DNA of 64,000 nucleotides from Nocardioides sp. AX2bis. Its GTDB lineage: Bacteria > Actinomycetota > Actinomycetes > Propionibacteriales > Nocardioidaceae. A program made the translations under genes and the position numbers. Shown here in pieces: positions 10,722 to 20,122 of the stretch; position 1 is the stretch's first letter, and each line of letters opens with the position of its first letter. The stretch lies in assembly GCF_902506435.1 (NCBI RefSeq), contig NZ_LR733215.1, forward strand, positions 1,013,841 to 1,077,840, read 5' to 3'. The notes under the pieces were generated by a model, which saw only the letters and a list, made by a program, of their open reading frames with translations, did not search any database and was not told the origin of the DNA.

Positions 10722-13700
10722 GTGCCTGAAACAACACCCCAGGACGGGGACGGTGCCGACGCGGTCGCGTCCGACCAGGACCGCGTGACCGGAAGCCTCG
10801 GGGTAGACGCCGCCCCAGGAAGCGTCACGTCGCCGCAGGTGCCCGCGGTGGTCGCACGGACGGGGGCGGCGGTGGAGCTTTCGTCGTTGGCACCCGAGTT
10901 CAGTGAGGCGCAGCACCAGTCCTACCTGGACCGTCTGACCGCTGCTCTGGGTGACGACCGCAACCGCAACATCGCGCTCACCGGCCGCTACGGGGCGGGC
11001 AAGTCCAGCATCCTGGGCAAGTACGTCGACGAGCATGGGGACACCACGCTGAGGCTGGCGATCTCCTCGCTCGGCCCTAACGACGAGGGCGCGTCGCTGA
11101 CAAACCGGATCCAGAAAGAGGTCGTCAAGCAGCTGATCTACAGCGCCGAGCCGCGCACGCTCGAGCGCTCGCAGTTCCGAAGGCCGGTCGAGCTGCCGTG
11201 GCCGAGGGCGGCGTTGCAGGCGGCGGCGGTGCTGGTCCCGCTGGCCGTGTTGCTGGTGCTGATGGGCTGGTTGCCGGCACCTGCGGTCGCGGCGTCGGAT
11301 GGCCCGCTCGCACAGGTCCTCGTTTGGCTCGTGCTGGCCGGCATCGTGCTGGCTGCAGGCACGGGCGTGCGGCTGCTGACCCATGAGAAGTTCTTCGTCT
11401 CGGACGTCGCGGCAGGTGGCGCGATGGTGAAGCTATCCGAGAAGAAGCTCACCTACTTCGACGAGTACCTCGACCTCATCGTGAACTACTTCGACTCTGA
11501 GGACATCGACGTGGTCATCTTCGAGGACCTCGACCGGTTTGACGACCCGCAGATCTTCGAGGCGCTGCGCGAGCTGAACACACTGCTGAACGGCCCCAAG
11601 CGGGGCAAGGCCCGGTCCTGGCGGCCGTTGCGGTTCGTGTACGCGGTGCGCGACAGCCTGTTCGAGCAGATCGGCGCCGAGCAGGACGATGCCGTGTCGG
11701 GCGACGGCAGTACAGGCGCCGCGGCCGGGGGTATCCCGGCCACCCCGGCCACCCCGGCCACCCCGGCCACCCCGGCCGGCTTGGGTGCGCGGGCGGCCGA
11801 TGACGCGGCGAAGGCTGAGACATCGCGTGCGAACCGCACCAAGTTCTTTGAGGTCGTCATCCCCGTTGTCCCGTTCATCTCGCACCGCAACGCCCGCGAC
11901 CTGCTGAAGGGCCTGCTCGAGGGTGCCGGCGTGGTTGTGGAGCGTCGCTTGATCGACCTCGTCGCTCGCCACTGCACCGACATGCGACTGCTGCGCAACA
12001 TGGTCAACGAGTACCTAGTGTTCGCTGAGCGGCTTCTTCACGGCGAGAAGCAGGCGCCGGAGCTGGACGCATCGAAACTGTTCGCGCTCGTGGCTTACAA
12101 GAACTTCCACATGGACGACTTTGAGAACATCGCGCGACGCACCAGCGCCCTGGACGTCCTCTACGACGACCGCCGCGGCATCATCCGGCTCGGCGTGGAA
12201 CGGCTCGAGGCCGAGAAGCGCGAGGTGCTCAAGGCCGGGGCGCGACCGGCGTCTGTGAAGCCGTTCATCCGCGAGATGACAAGGCGACTGAACGCAGTGG
12301 CGACCATGCTGCTCGAACAGAAGGGGTACTCCGACAGCGTGTTGTTCTACCGGGTCGGCGACAAGGACTACCCGACGTCCGCGGCAGCATCGGCTGCGTT
12401 CTGGGATCACGCGCTCGACACCGCTTCCATCACCTTCATGGCGCGACGGTCCGCGTACGGGGATGCGTCGTTCGGTTCACTGACGCAGGACCAGCTCGAG
12501 AAGCTCTACCCGGAACTACTTGAGGGGCGGTGGGTCGAGCGGAACGAGAAGGCTGCCCGCGCCAAGGCGGCGAAGCTCGACGCCAAGATCGCCGCCCTGC
12601 GAGGAGCCGACTTCCGTCGCCTCATCGAGGCCTCGGACAACTACACGATGCCGGAGCGCCTGGCTGGCGCCGGTGGCCCCGGCACCGTCGCGTGGGAGGC
12701 CGCCGTCGCCGCGGGCACCGCAACCGACACGCAACCCGGGACAGTGACGATGGCGGACCGCGTGCACGAGCTACTCGGTTCAGAGCTCGCGCGGGACTTG
12801 GTCCGCGGCGGGCACATCGACCTGAACTACAGCGTTTACGCCGCGCAGTTTTACGGCAACTTCGCGGGCGTTGACGTCCACACGTTCCTCATCCAGACCG
12901 AACAGACCAACAGCTCCGACATCGACTACAAGTTTCACAGCACCAACGCCGTCAAGAATCTTCTCGCCGAAGCCAGCGCCGACTTCACCAGTTCGGTCAG
13001 CGCGTTCAACACCGACGTCCTCGACTGGCTGTTGAAACACGACCAGCGCGGTGCCACCGACGTGGTCTGGCACGTGATGCAGACCAATGGCGCCAGCGAG
13101 GTAGCGCGGCGGTTCATGGCCACCTACCTGACCTCGGGGCAAGCGCGCACCGAGTTCGTAGCCCGTCTCGCGCATGAGGAGTGGCAACCGGTCTTCACCC
13201 ACCTGTGCACCAGCGCCGACGTTCCCGACGACGTGCGCGCCGACCTCGTTGACGCGGCCCTGCGTGCTACCACCGCGAACGCCATCAGCGCCTTCGACAC
13301 CCCTACCGACGTCGCGGGCTTCGTGCTCGGCCACTACCAGCAGATGCCGGCCTACACCGACCCCCAGGACGCCACGGTCGCGGGCGCCGCCGTCGCGCTG
13401 CTCAAGCGGGCCGACGTGCGCTTGCCGGACCTGGCCGGGCTCGACGACGACATGCTCGACCGCGTTGTGCAAGCAGACCTGTACGAGCTCAGCGCCGACA
13501 ACCTGCGCCTCGCTGCACGCATCGACGGCGCCGTGAACCTCGATCGACTCCGCGACGCGGCACCGGACACCGTCTACGGCTACTGCCTGCGCAACCTCGA
13601 GCAGTACGTGGACGAAGTGGGCGGCGACGTCAGCACCAAGGCCGCCGTCGCTGACGAATCGACGCTCGCCCACGTGTTGAACACCGACGCAGGCGCCGAG

Positions 13701-14702
13701 TGGTCGTCTGCGCAGCAGGAGGCTCTCTTTGCTGGCGCCATGAAGACGGCCGCCCTGAGCGACATCCAGGCGGTACCCCCGGCTACATGGGAGGCACTGG
13801 CCGAAGCTCGGCTGTTCCTGGCCACCGCGAGCAATGTCGAGGCCTACCTGCACCAGATCGGCAGCATCGACACCTGCCTCGGTGAGCTGCTGACCGCTGC
13901 CGGTGCCATCACCGTCGACGCTCCCGACTCGGACTCCGCCACCGAGGCGGACGGGGGTGCGGAGGGGCGGACTCCTCCGGACGTTCGCAAGATCGCGGTC
14001 GCCGTGCTGAACGCCCGCGAAGCCATCGAGTCCACCGAGACGCGGGTCCAGCTCGCCAAGAGCCTGGGCCTGGGCACCCAGCTCGCCGCGACCGAGGTCG
14101 CCGCGGAGAACAGCGACCTGTTCGCCCGCCTCCTGCGTGCGGATCTGGTAGCCGATGACGCCGACACGTTCACACATCTCGCGACCGGCGGCTGGGGAGC
14201 GGTCAGGAACGGCATCGCGGCCTCCGCACACGTCGCGACGTTCCTGACACCAGCCCACATCGCCGGCATCGCCGGCGATGTGCTCGAAGACCGGGACACG
14301 GCCGACAAGGTCGGGCACCGCATCCTGGGCGACCTGGACTCGTACGTCCCCGACCCGGATGACTACGCCTGGACGCAGGTCGCTCAGTATGCGTCGCGGA
14401 CCCGAACCACCTTGTCGTGGGCGCACCTGAAGCAGGTCGCCGCGAACAGCACGGGGCCGGCGAGGCAGACGATGCAGCTCATCCAGCTCGCCGACCCGCA
14501 GCCGCAGCACGTGCAGGACGTTCTCGCTGTCCTGTCGCATCTCGAGGAGCCGTGGTGCTACCCGTCGACGCAGGAAGTTACGCAGTTCGACGCACCCGAT
14601 GACGGGCCGGCCATCGCTGTGCTCCAGTTCCTGGCGTCGCAGGCCGTGCTCAAGGTCAACAGGCCGAAGCGCAACGGGAAGCGTGCCGTCACCCTCCGGT
14701 AG
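10722..14702 (+). CDS. Giant KAP/YobI-type P-loop ATPase with membrane insert
   Basis: A 1,326-residue protein starting at GTG 10,722, which follows a good GGGAG site five bases upstream. It has a Walker A motif GRYGAGKSS near residue 88 and Walker B VVIFEDLDRFDD near residue 265. Between them are two hydrophobic helices, near residues 164-185 and 193-218. Membrane helices inserted between Walker A and B are the hallmark of KAP-type NTPases, and the sequence reads like the YobI P-loop family. The remaining ~900 residues are mostly helical and repetitive and have no known catalytic motif. A PAT repeat lies near residues 339-352. Such ATPases are often plasmid- or island-borne and some act in phage defence, but no role is proven here. 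It is convergent with the recombinase-like gene. Confidence 0.8.
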   Translation: MPETTPQDGDGADAVASDQDRVTGSLGVDAAPGSVTSPQVPAVVARTGAAVELSSLAPEFSEAQHQSYLDRLTAALGDDRNRNIALTGRYGAGKSSILGKYVDEHGDTTLRLAISSLGPNDEGASLTNRIQKEVVKQLIYSAEPRTLERSQFRRPVELPWPRAALQAAAVLVPLAVLLVLMGWLPAPAVAASDGPLAQVLVWLVLAGIVLAAGTGVRLLTHEKFFVSDVAAGGAMVKLSEKKLTYFDEYLDLIVNYFDSEDIDVVIFEDLDRFDDPQIFEALRELNTLLNGPKRGKARSWRPLRFVYAVRDSLFEQIGAEQDDAVSGDGSTGAAAGGIPATPATPATPATPAGLGARAADDAAKAETSRANRTKFFEVVIPVVPFISHRNARDLLKGLLEGAGVVVERRLIDLVARHCTDMRLLRNMVNEYLVFAERLLHGEKQAPELDASKLFALVAYKNFHMDDFENIARRTSALDVLYDDRRGIIRLGVERLEAEKREVLKAGARPASVKPFIREMTRRLNAVATMLLEQKGYSDSVLFYRVGDKDYPTSAAASAAFWDHALDTASITFMARRSAYGDASFGSLTQDQLEKLYPELLEGRWVERNEKAARAKAAKLDAKIAALRGADFRRLIEASDNYTMPERLAGAGGPGTVAWEAAVAAGTATDTQPGTVTMADRVHELLGSELARDLVRGGHIDLNYSVYAAQFYGNFAGVDVHTFLIQTEQTNSSDIDYKFHSTNAVKNLLAEASADFTSSVSAFNTDVLDWLLKHDQRGATDVVWHVMQTNGASEVARRFMATYLTSGQARTEFVARLAHEEWQPVFTHLCTSADVPDDVRADLVDAALRATTANAISAFDTPTDVAGFVLGHYQQMPAYTDPQDATVAGAAVALLKRADVRLPDLAGLDDDMLDRVVQADLYELSADNLRLAARIDGAVNLDRLRDAAPDTVYGYCLRNLEQYVDEVGGDVSTKAAVADESTLAHVLNTDAGAEWSSAQQEALFAGAMKTAALSDIQAVPPATWEALAEARLFLATASNVEAYLHQIGSIDTCLGELLTAAGAITVDAPDSDSATEADGGAEGRTPPDVRKIAVAVLNAREAIESTETRVQLAKSLGLGTQLAATEVAAENSDLFARLLRADLVADDADTFTHLATGGWGAVRNGIAASAHVATFLTPAHIAGIAGDVLEDRDTADKVGHRILGDLDSYVPDPDDYAWTQVAQYASRTRTTLSWAHLKQVAANSTGPARQTMQLIQLADPQPQHVQDVLAVLSHLEEPWCYPSTQEVTQFDAPDDGPAIAVLQFLASQAVLKVNRPKRNGKRAVTLR
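11736..11777 (+). repeat. 9-bp tandem repeat encoding Pro-Ala-Thr
   Basis: About 4.7 copies of CCGGCCACC inside the ATPase gene encode PATPATPATPATPA. It is a likely flexible linker after the Walker B region and prone to copy-number slippage; the 9-bp unit keeps the frame. Confidence 0.9.
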
Positions 14703-15337
14703 GGCCCAAGGGCCCGTTCAACGGGCTGAGCGCCTCCGCCCGGCGCACCACCACCGCCGCCAGAGAGGTGGCACAGCGCAAGAGGCGTCATGCCCTGTCG
14801 GGCGTGAAGCCGACTTCGCTGCTGCCTTCGCTCGACCCGTGCCTAGACTAGGCCGTGCTCGAGGTCGTCGCCCGCACCGCTGTCCCGGATCCGTGCGGAA
14901 GGGGCCGGGTTGGGCCGGGCCGCTGGAGATGGGTCTGCCGCGCCGGCAGCCCGCCGCGGATCGGCCGTCGCCGCGGACCCCTCGGTAGCGGTCCTCGACG
15001 CGGGCCCGCGGGTGAGGGCCCGGCGTTCCCAGACGGCACCGAGGCTCGGCCACGCCGCCGGCAGTTTGGATGACGTCGCTGGCCTGGTCGGAGCCGGTGG
15101 CTACGTGGGCGTGCGCTTCCGCCAGGTCGTCAGGGGTGGCCCCGCCGCCGACGGCAAATGAGTCGGATCACACGGTCCAACTCGTCCGGCTTGCGCTTTT
15201 GTTCATCGGACCTCCTGTTTGTGGGCAGGTGTCGGCGTCCTCACCGGGACGTCGGGCTTCTTGGACGCGTCGCATGCCGACATGAGTGCTGCGGCGGCAC
15301 CCTGTCAGGCAGGCCAGTGGTCAGGCAGGCCCAGTGG
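14703..15337. other. Gene-poor spacer between convergent ATPase and recombinase-like genes
   Basis: About 630 bases with no supported gene. A small inverted repeat (14,712-14,726) just after the ATPase stop could aid termination. The minus strand around 15,200-15,050 has short coding-like stretches in shifting frames that might be a gene remnant, but I do not recognise one. Confidence 0.4.
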
Positions 15338-15346
15338 TCAGGCAGG
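15304..15346. repeat. Three direct copies of GTCAGGCAGG
   Basis: Copies start at 15,304, 15,320 and 15,337, spaced 16-17 bases, separated by CCAGTG-type spacers. The last copy contains the stop codon of the recombinase-like gene. This could be a protein-binding iteron set or simple slippage. Confidence 0.6.
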
Positions 15347-18300
15347 TCTCGAGGTAGGGACGGTCTGGGCTTCTGTGCGCAGGCTGCCTCCGGGCCCGCG
15401 GTTGGTCCAGGACTCTAGGTAGGTGGTGGGGAACTGGGTGCGAGGCCACGCTTCGTGTGTAGCCGGCGTGCGTCGGCAGTGGATGCAGACGACGCCGTAC
15501 CCGCTGGCCGCGACCTCGGGGAGCAGCACGACGTGGCTGGCGAAGCGGCGACCCTTGCAGCGACCGTGGGGGCAGCCGATGGCCTTCACGTGCGTCTTGG
15601 CCTTGTTGGCGTAGGCCAGGTAGCAGGGGCGCGTGAAGCCGCCGGACCGCTTCTGCGGCTTGACCAGTTCCCGGACCTCGGCCTCGGACCTACCGAGTGC
15701 AAGCGCGACATCGAGGACCGGGAGGCCGTGCTTCCGCGTCTCAGTGTCGACGGCGAGCAATCGGAGAGCCTCCGCGATCCAGGTCGTGTCGTCGGGCACC
15801 GCCGAGTCGCCCCAGGCCAGGTCCGGGTCCTCGTAGGTAGCCCGAAGCCGGTCGAGGTAGGCGCTGCTCGTGGTGGCCGTGGTTGCGCCGGGATCGCGCG
15901 TCAGCCATCTGTGGAGCTCCTGGCGCACGGCTGGCACCGGGTGGTCGACGAGCGCGCACTTCGCGCCGCGTGCGGTCACGCCCTCGCTCACCAGCCACGG
16001 CATGACGCGCTTGATCAGGAGCGTCTTGCGAGTCACCTGGAGCAGGTCCGCGACCTCGGTCAGGTCGCGGCCCTCCTCGAACACGTACCGCACCACCGTC
16101 TCGGCGTTGGCGAGGGTCTTGCCCGTGCGGGTCCGGACGTTCCGGATGGTGCCGGCCAGCGGCAGCCGCGCATGCCCGCCGGAGCTGAGCGGGAGCAACG
16201 CGGCGCAGGTCCACGCCAGATCCTCGCCATCCGGGCGGAGGCGCCAATCGGTGAACGTCTCGTCACACAGCCGTCCCAGGCGGGCAGGCGCCTCGCCGTT
16301 GCGCCGCGCCGATCCCTCGAGGCCGGCGACAAGGTACGCCGCCACCGAGACGTCTGCTTGGTCGTCGTGGGCGGTCGAGGCTCGCTGCTGGTCCCGATGC
16401 GCTTGCACCTTGGCCGCGATCCGGGCGATCTCGGCTTCGACATCTCGCACCCGGGTTCGGACCTCCGATGCCTGCGCGGCGTACGCCTTGGCCTCGTCAT
16501 CGTCGCCTGCGCCGGCGGCAAGGGCAGCCATGGTTCGGTGCCCTTTGGCCTCGGCCTCGAGCTGGGTGAGCTCGGTGCGCTTGAGGTCGATCCTGTGCTC
16601 CCAGGTGGCCGTCTGGTCGTACGTCTGCTCCTCGGCCGGGAGTTCGGTGAGCGTCGAGATGGAACCGAGATCCGCGAGGCTCCGCACGGCCCTGTCGAGA
16701 TGGGTTGCGACCGATGCTGCCAACTCGGCCAACGACCCCGTCGCCGCGATGTGGGCAGGCTTCGACTCGCCCGGCCCGAAGTAGCTCCACCCCCGGCCTG
16801 TCCTAGGGCCAGCCCCGGCGGACTCGCGGCGGAACAGGAGAATGAAGTTGGCCCGCCCAGAGAGGTTGTTGCGCGCCTCGACCCCCCACTGCGTCGGCTC
16901 GTCGTCGTACTTGGAGCCAGCCTCTGCAGGCTGAACGGTCCAGTTCGTGAAGCCTCGAAGGACCCTGCGGGTGCTGGTTCGGTGCGCCTGACCGCCGGTG
17001 GCCGCCTTGGGCGCGCGGAGCTCGCCGAGCAGCCGGGCGGCCACCTTGCGGCAGGTGTCGTCAGAAAGGCCGAACCGCGGGACCTCCCGCCCAGCATCGT
17101 CGGTCGGCCATGCCCAAGGCGCGGAGAGGATGTCGAACCAGCCGTACTCGTCGCGGTCGTCGCGGTAGGTGGCGGGGATACCGTCCAGCACGATGTTCCG
17201 GCCTCTGATGTCGTTGCGCAGGCGACGGAAGTAGCGGCCTGTGCGCAGCAGCTCCACCTTGGCGATGTAGAGCCGCGTGTCGGCGTCGAAGACGTCTGCG
17301 GGGTCCTCGCCGGCCAGGTAGCGGGCGATGTCCTGCTCGGACGGCGCGATACGGGGCCGGAAGCTGCTGCGGACGAAGAAGCTCTTGGCCGCGTCGTAGC
17401 GGGCTAGCGGGTCGTCGACGGTCTGGGCGTAGGTGTTGTCGAGGTTGGTGTGGTCCCGTCGCCTCAGCCGGCCGTCGGCCTCAAAGGCCACCATGCGCTC
17501 CGCGATGACCTGGTAGCTCTCGCCGGCGGCACCGGCGTCGTAGAGCGCCCCGAAAACGGGGATCATCGCCGGGTTGGCCTCGGGGATCAAGCCCCGGTCG
17601 CCTTCGTTTACCGGCCGGCCGTGCCTGTCCTTCTTTTGGTGCCAGCCATGCGGCATCTGCATCTCCGAGATGGCCGCACCGCCAAGCTTGCACTTCATGA
17701 GGCGCTTGCCGGTGAGCTTGCGGCGGCGGTTGGGGTCGTCGTTGCCGCCGACCAGGCCGAGGGCGCCGAGCGCGAGCTCGTCGCCCGGATTGCGCTGGTC
17801 GTAGCGCTGGCCGCCGAACACCAGTGCGATGTCGCGGTGCTTGCACTTGGTGGTGATCTGGGTCCAGTCGGCCTTATCGCGGCCGGCCCGGGTCACGTCG
17901 TCGGCCCAGCACATCTCGCGAAGCGAGGGGAAGTGGTTGAGGAGCGCCATGATCATGACGGTCACGCCGTTGAGGTCCTCGCCGTCCTGCCGAGAGATGT
18001 GCTTGAGCGTGGAGGACAGCGTGATGTTCAAGAAGACCACGCCGTCGACACAGACCACGGCCGCGATGGGGTCGGTTCCACGAGCCGTGTGGTGGAGGTC
18101 GGCCATGGTGATCCAGCTGATGCCGTACTTCGCGCCGACTTCCGGCGAGGAAGGGTCCCAGGCATCGTCAGGGAAAGCGCTGATCTTGGCGATGGCCGGG
18201 TTGTCGCCGTAGATGCTGAAGTGCGCCGCTCGCTGCGCGGCGATGCCGCCGGCGTCGCCGATGACGGAGAAGCGCACCGCGTGTCCGCTCAGGGGGCTTC

Positions 18301-18358
18301 CCGTGCCGAGCTTGTCGGCGAAGGGGCGATGGACCTTGCGGTCGGTGTACGTGGACAA
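15338..18358 (-). CDS. Large serine-recombinase-like protein with enlarged N-terminal domain
   Basis: A 1,006-residue protein. TTG 18,358 is chosen because GAGGAGG lies five bases upstream; the longer frame has no such site. R29-x-S31 (AVRFSV) could be the resolvase Arg-x-Ser. T156-R157-A-G-R160-D161 followed by KADWTQI matches the DRLGRD helix of serine recombinases, but the pair is 126 residues apart instead of ~58. A recombinase-domain-like region follows (GKRLMKCKLGG, MPHGWH). Further on are a long coiled coil near residues 590-660, an HTH-like VADLLQVTRKTLLIKR near 770 and a zinc-ribbon-like C-x4-C...C-x2-C near 925-960. Large serine integrases share this general layout, but the island already has a tyrosine integrase, so this protein may do something else. 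Catalytic competence is unproven. Confidence 0.6.
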   Translation of the reverse strand: MSTYTDRKVHRPFADKLGTGSPLSGHAVRFSVIGDAGGIAAQRAAHFSIYGDNPAIAKISAFPDDAWDPSSPEVGAKYGISWITMADLHHTARGTDPIAAVVCVDGVVFLNITLSSTLKHISRQDGEDLNGVTVMIMALLNHFPSLREMCWADDVTRAGRDKADWTQITTKCKHRDIALVFGGQRYDQRNPGDELALGALGLVGGNDDPNRRRKLTGKRLMKCKLGGAAISEMQMPHGWHQKKDRHGRPVNEGDRGLIPEANPAMIPVFGALYDAGAAGESYQVIAERMVAFEADGRLRRRDHTNLDNTYAQTVDDPLARYDAAKSFFVRSSFRPRIAPSEQDIARYLAGEDPADVFDADTRLYIAKVELLRTGRYFRRLRNDIRGRNIVLDGIPATYRDDRDEYGWFDILSAPWAWPTDDAGREVPRFGLSDDTCRKVAARLLGELRAPKAATGGQAHRTSTRRVLRGFTNWTVQPAEAGSKYDDEPTQWGVEARNNLSGRANFILLFRRESAGAGPRTGRGWSYFGPGESKPAHIAATGSLAELAASVATHLDRAVRSLADLGSISTLTELPAEEQTYDQTATWEHRIDLKRTELTQLEAEAKGHRTMAALAAGAGDDDEAKAYAAQASEVRTRVRDVEAEIARIAAKVQAHRDQQRASTAHDDQADVSVAAYLVAGLEGSARRNGEAPARLGRLCDETFTDWRLRPDGEDLAWTCAALLPLSSGGHARLPLAGTIRNVRTRTGKTLANAETVVRYVFEEGRDLTEVADLLQVTRKTLLIKRVMPWLVSEGVTARGAKCALVDHPVPAVRQELHRWLTRDPGATTATTSSAYLDRLRATYEDPDLAWGDSAVPDDTTWIAEALRLLAVDTETRKHGLPVLDVALALGRSEAEVRELVKPQKRSGGFTRPCYLAYANKAKTHVKAIGCPHGRCKGRRFASHVVLLPEVAASGYGVVCIHCRRTPATHEAWPRTQFPTTYLESWTNRGPGGSLRTEAQTVPTSRPA

Positions 18359-18458
18359 GGAGTCCTCCTCGGGTAGGTGAGGTGCACCGTGCCGACGAGG
18401 TGACGTTGTGCAGTGGTCCGATGTAGGAGTTCTGGTCCACCGAGATGGACGATGACTT

Positions 18459-18605
18459 CTATAACTCGGGAACAACCCTCAAAGAGACCCATAGCGGGAC
18501 CCGCTCGTCCACCTCTTGCGCAAGTCCGTCCGGAGTGAGGGTGTGCAGCCTGGCGAGCTCGGCGACGTAGCTCTGGAGGGCGGGGTGTTGTTGAGGGGAA
18601 GACAT
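18459..18605 (-). CDS. Possible small hypothetical protein
   Basis: A 48-residue reading frame (ATG 18,605) just upstream of the recombinase-like gene on the same strand. The sequence is ordinary soluble-protein-like (LQSYVAELARLHTLTPDGLAQEV). There is no clear ribosome-binding site and no family was recognised, so it may be leader sequence instead of a gene. Confidence 0.3.
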   Translation of the reverse strand: MSSPQQHPALQSYVAELARLHTLTPDGLAQEVDERVPLWVSLRVVPEL

Positions 18606-18727
18606 GAGGTGACCGGTCGGCGCGGGAGGGGGCTCTGCAACCGGGCGACGGGCCGGCCACGCCAAACCGGGTACGGCCGTCGGTAGCCCGCCTACAGTCG
18701 GCGCAACGTCAACACACGGGGGTCAGC

Positions 18728-20053
18728 ATGTGGGTGCTCACGGGCCTACTCATCGCCCTGCTCGTCGTCGGCCTTGTGGTCTACGCGGTACGTCGGGTGG
18801 TCGACGGCAGCGAGACGCATCAGCGCGGGCCAGTCCCACCGACGGTGACTCCGGCTAGGCCGCCCGGGCGTACGGAACCGCGGGCTCCCAGTAACGGAAG
18901 CTCCGATCGGGACCGCATGCCCTTCGCGTCGGCGGGCATGCGCGGGGAGATGTTCACCTACGCCGGCTTGGGTGGAAGCGGACGAGAACACGCCGGCCCG
19001 TACGCCGTCATCGACTTCGAGACCACCGGTCTGTCCCCGGACCGTGGTGACCGGGTGATCGAGATCGCCGTCTCCCGTGTCGACGCCAGCGGAAGGGTGG
19101 GGGACGAGTTCGCCACACTGGTCAACCCCGAAGGTCGTGACACCGGACCGGTGTTCATCCACGGCATCAGCAACCGGGACGTGGCCAAGGCGCCGACCTT
19201 CGCCGAGATCGTTCCCGAACTGCTGGCCCGCCTTGACGGGGCGGTCGTGGTGGCCCACAACGCGCCCTTCGAGGAACGGTTCCTGACCGCCGAGCTCGCC
19301 CGGGCCGGGCACCTCGGACTCCGGATGCCTGCCCTGTGCACCCTGTGGCTCGGGCGCAAGACGTTCCAGACCCCCAACCACAAGCTCGGCACGATCGCCC
19401 GCGAGGCCGGATTGCCGCTGGTCGACAAGCACGCCGCTCTCGGCGACGTGCGCGCGGTCTCGCAGTTGCTGCCGCTGATGCTGCACAGGCACGGCAGCCC
19501 GCTGCGATTCGCATGCCCCGCCTACTCACACGGTGGCAACCTTCGCAGCGGCGTGCCGCTGCAGTTGGTGACCCGAGCGGTCGAGCTCCGCAAGGGCACC
19601 GACGGTTGGATGCACTCGCTGATGAGCCGGCTGCCCATGAGCGCCAACGACGCTGACGATTCTGCTGCCGAGGTGTACCTCGAAGCGCTTGGTGAAGTGC
19701 TCGCCGACGGCAAGATCGTCGGGGACGAGGCCAAGTCTCTTGCCCGGCTGGCTGGCGACGCCGGGATGGGAGGAGAGCAGGTCCGCGCTCTCAACGAGCG
19801 GTTCCTGGAGGCCATGCGCGAGGCCGCCCTCGCAGACGAGGTCCTGACCCCGGTCGAGCTGCGTGGGCTCAACGCGGCTGCCAGGGCCCTCAGCGTGCCG
19901 GACTACTTCGACGATCTATCGCCGACCGCGGTCGCCCCTCAGCGCCCCCGCGTGTCCGGGTCGTCCGCGGCCGCTGCGGCGAAAGGTGGACGCCGGTGCG
20001 GCCACTGCCGCGTGCCGGGGCACTACCGCTCCACCTGCCCAGAGCTCGTTTGA
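18728..20053 (+). CDS. Membrane-anchored DEDDh 3'-5' exonuclease with TerB-like and zinc-knuckle domains
   Basis: A 441-residue protein. Residues ~2-22 form one hydrophobic helix, so the rest is probably cytoplasmic and anchored. A DnaQ/Exo-III-type exonuclease follows: VIDFETTGLS (Exo I), VVAHNAPFEERF (Exo II) and KHAALGDVRA (Exo III), giving the catalytic Asp, Glu, Asp, His and Asp. Residues ~310-395 (GEVLADGKIVGDEAKSLARL...) resemble the helical TerB-like fold. Residues 424-437 form a CCHC zinc knuckle (CGHCRVPGHYRSTC), a nucleic-acid-binding motif that is rare in bacteria. It is divergent from the recombinase-like gene and convergent with the DUF3987 gene. The combination suggests DNA or RNA degradation at the membrane (inference). 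Confidence 0.85.
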   Translation: MWVLTGLLIALLVVGLVVYAVRRVVDGSETHQRGPVPPTVTPARPPGRTEPRAPSNGSSDRDRMPFASAGMRGEMFTYAGLGGSGREHAGPYAVIDFETTGLSPDRGDRVIEIAVSRVDASGRVGDEFATLVNPEGRDTGPVFIHGISNRDVAKAPTFAEIVPELLARLDGAVVVAHNAPFEERFLTAELARAGHLGLRMPALCTLWLGRKTFQTPNHKLGTIAREAGLPLVDKHAALGDVRAVSQLLPLMLHRHGSPLRFACPAYSHGGNLRSGVPLQLVTRAVELRKGTDGWMHSLMSRLPMSANDADDSAAEVYLEALGEVLADGKIVGDEAKSLARLAGDAGMGGEQVRALNERFLEAMREAALADEVLTPVELRGLNAAARALSVPDYFDDLSPTAVAPQRPRVSGSSAAAAAKGGRRCGHCRVPGHYRSTCPELV

Positions 20054-20070
20054 CCCGGAGGCACGAAGAG

Positions 20071-20115
20071 AACGAAAGAACGAAGGAAGTCGCCGACTTC
20101 CTTCGTTCTTTCGTT
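20071..20115. terminator. Bidirectional terminator, 21-bp stem
   Basis: Arms 20,071-20,091 and 20,095-20,115 are perfect complements with a three-base loop and are AT-rich for this genome, followed by TTGTT on the plus strand. It sits between the convergent exonuclease and DUF3987 genes and should stop transcription from both. Confidence 0.9.
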
Positions 20116-20122
20116 TTGTTCG

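Noticed and set aside
15050..15200. A small minus-strand gene downstream of the recombinase-like gene (stretch reading ATPDDLAEAHAHVATGSDQA)
   Set aside because: An AGGAGG site and ATG exist nearby, but the frame from that ATG ends after 12 codons and the coding-like stretch lies in a different frame; at most it is a remnant.
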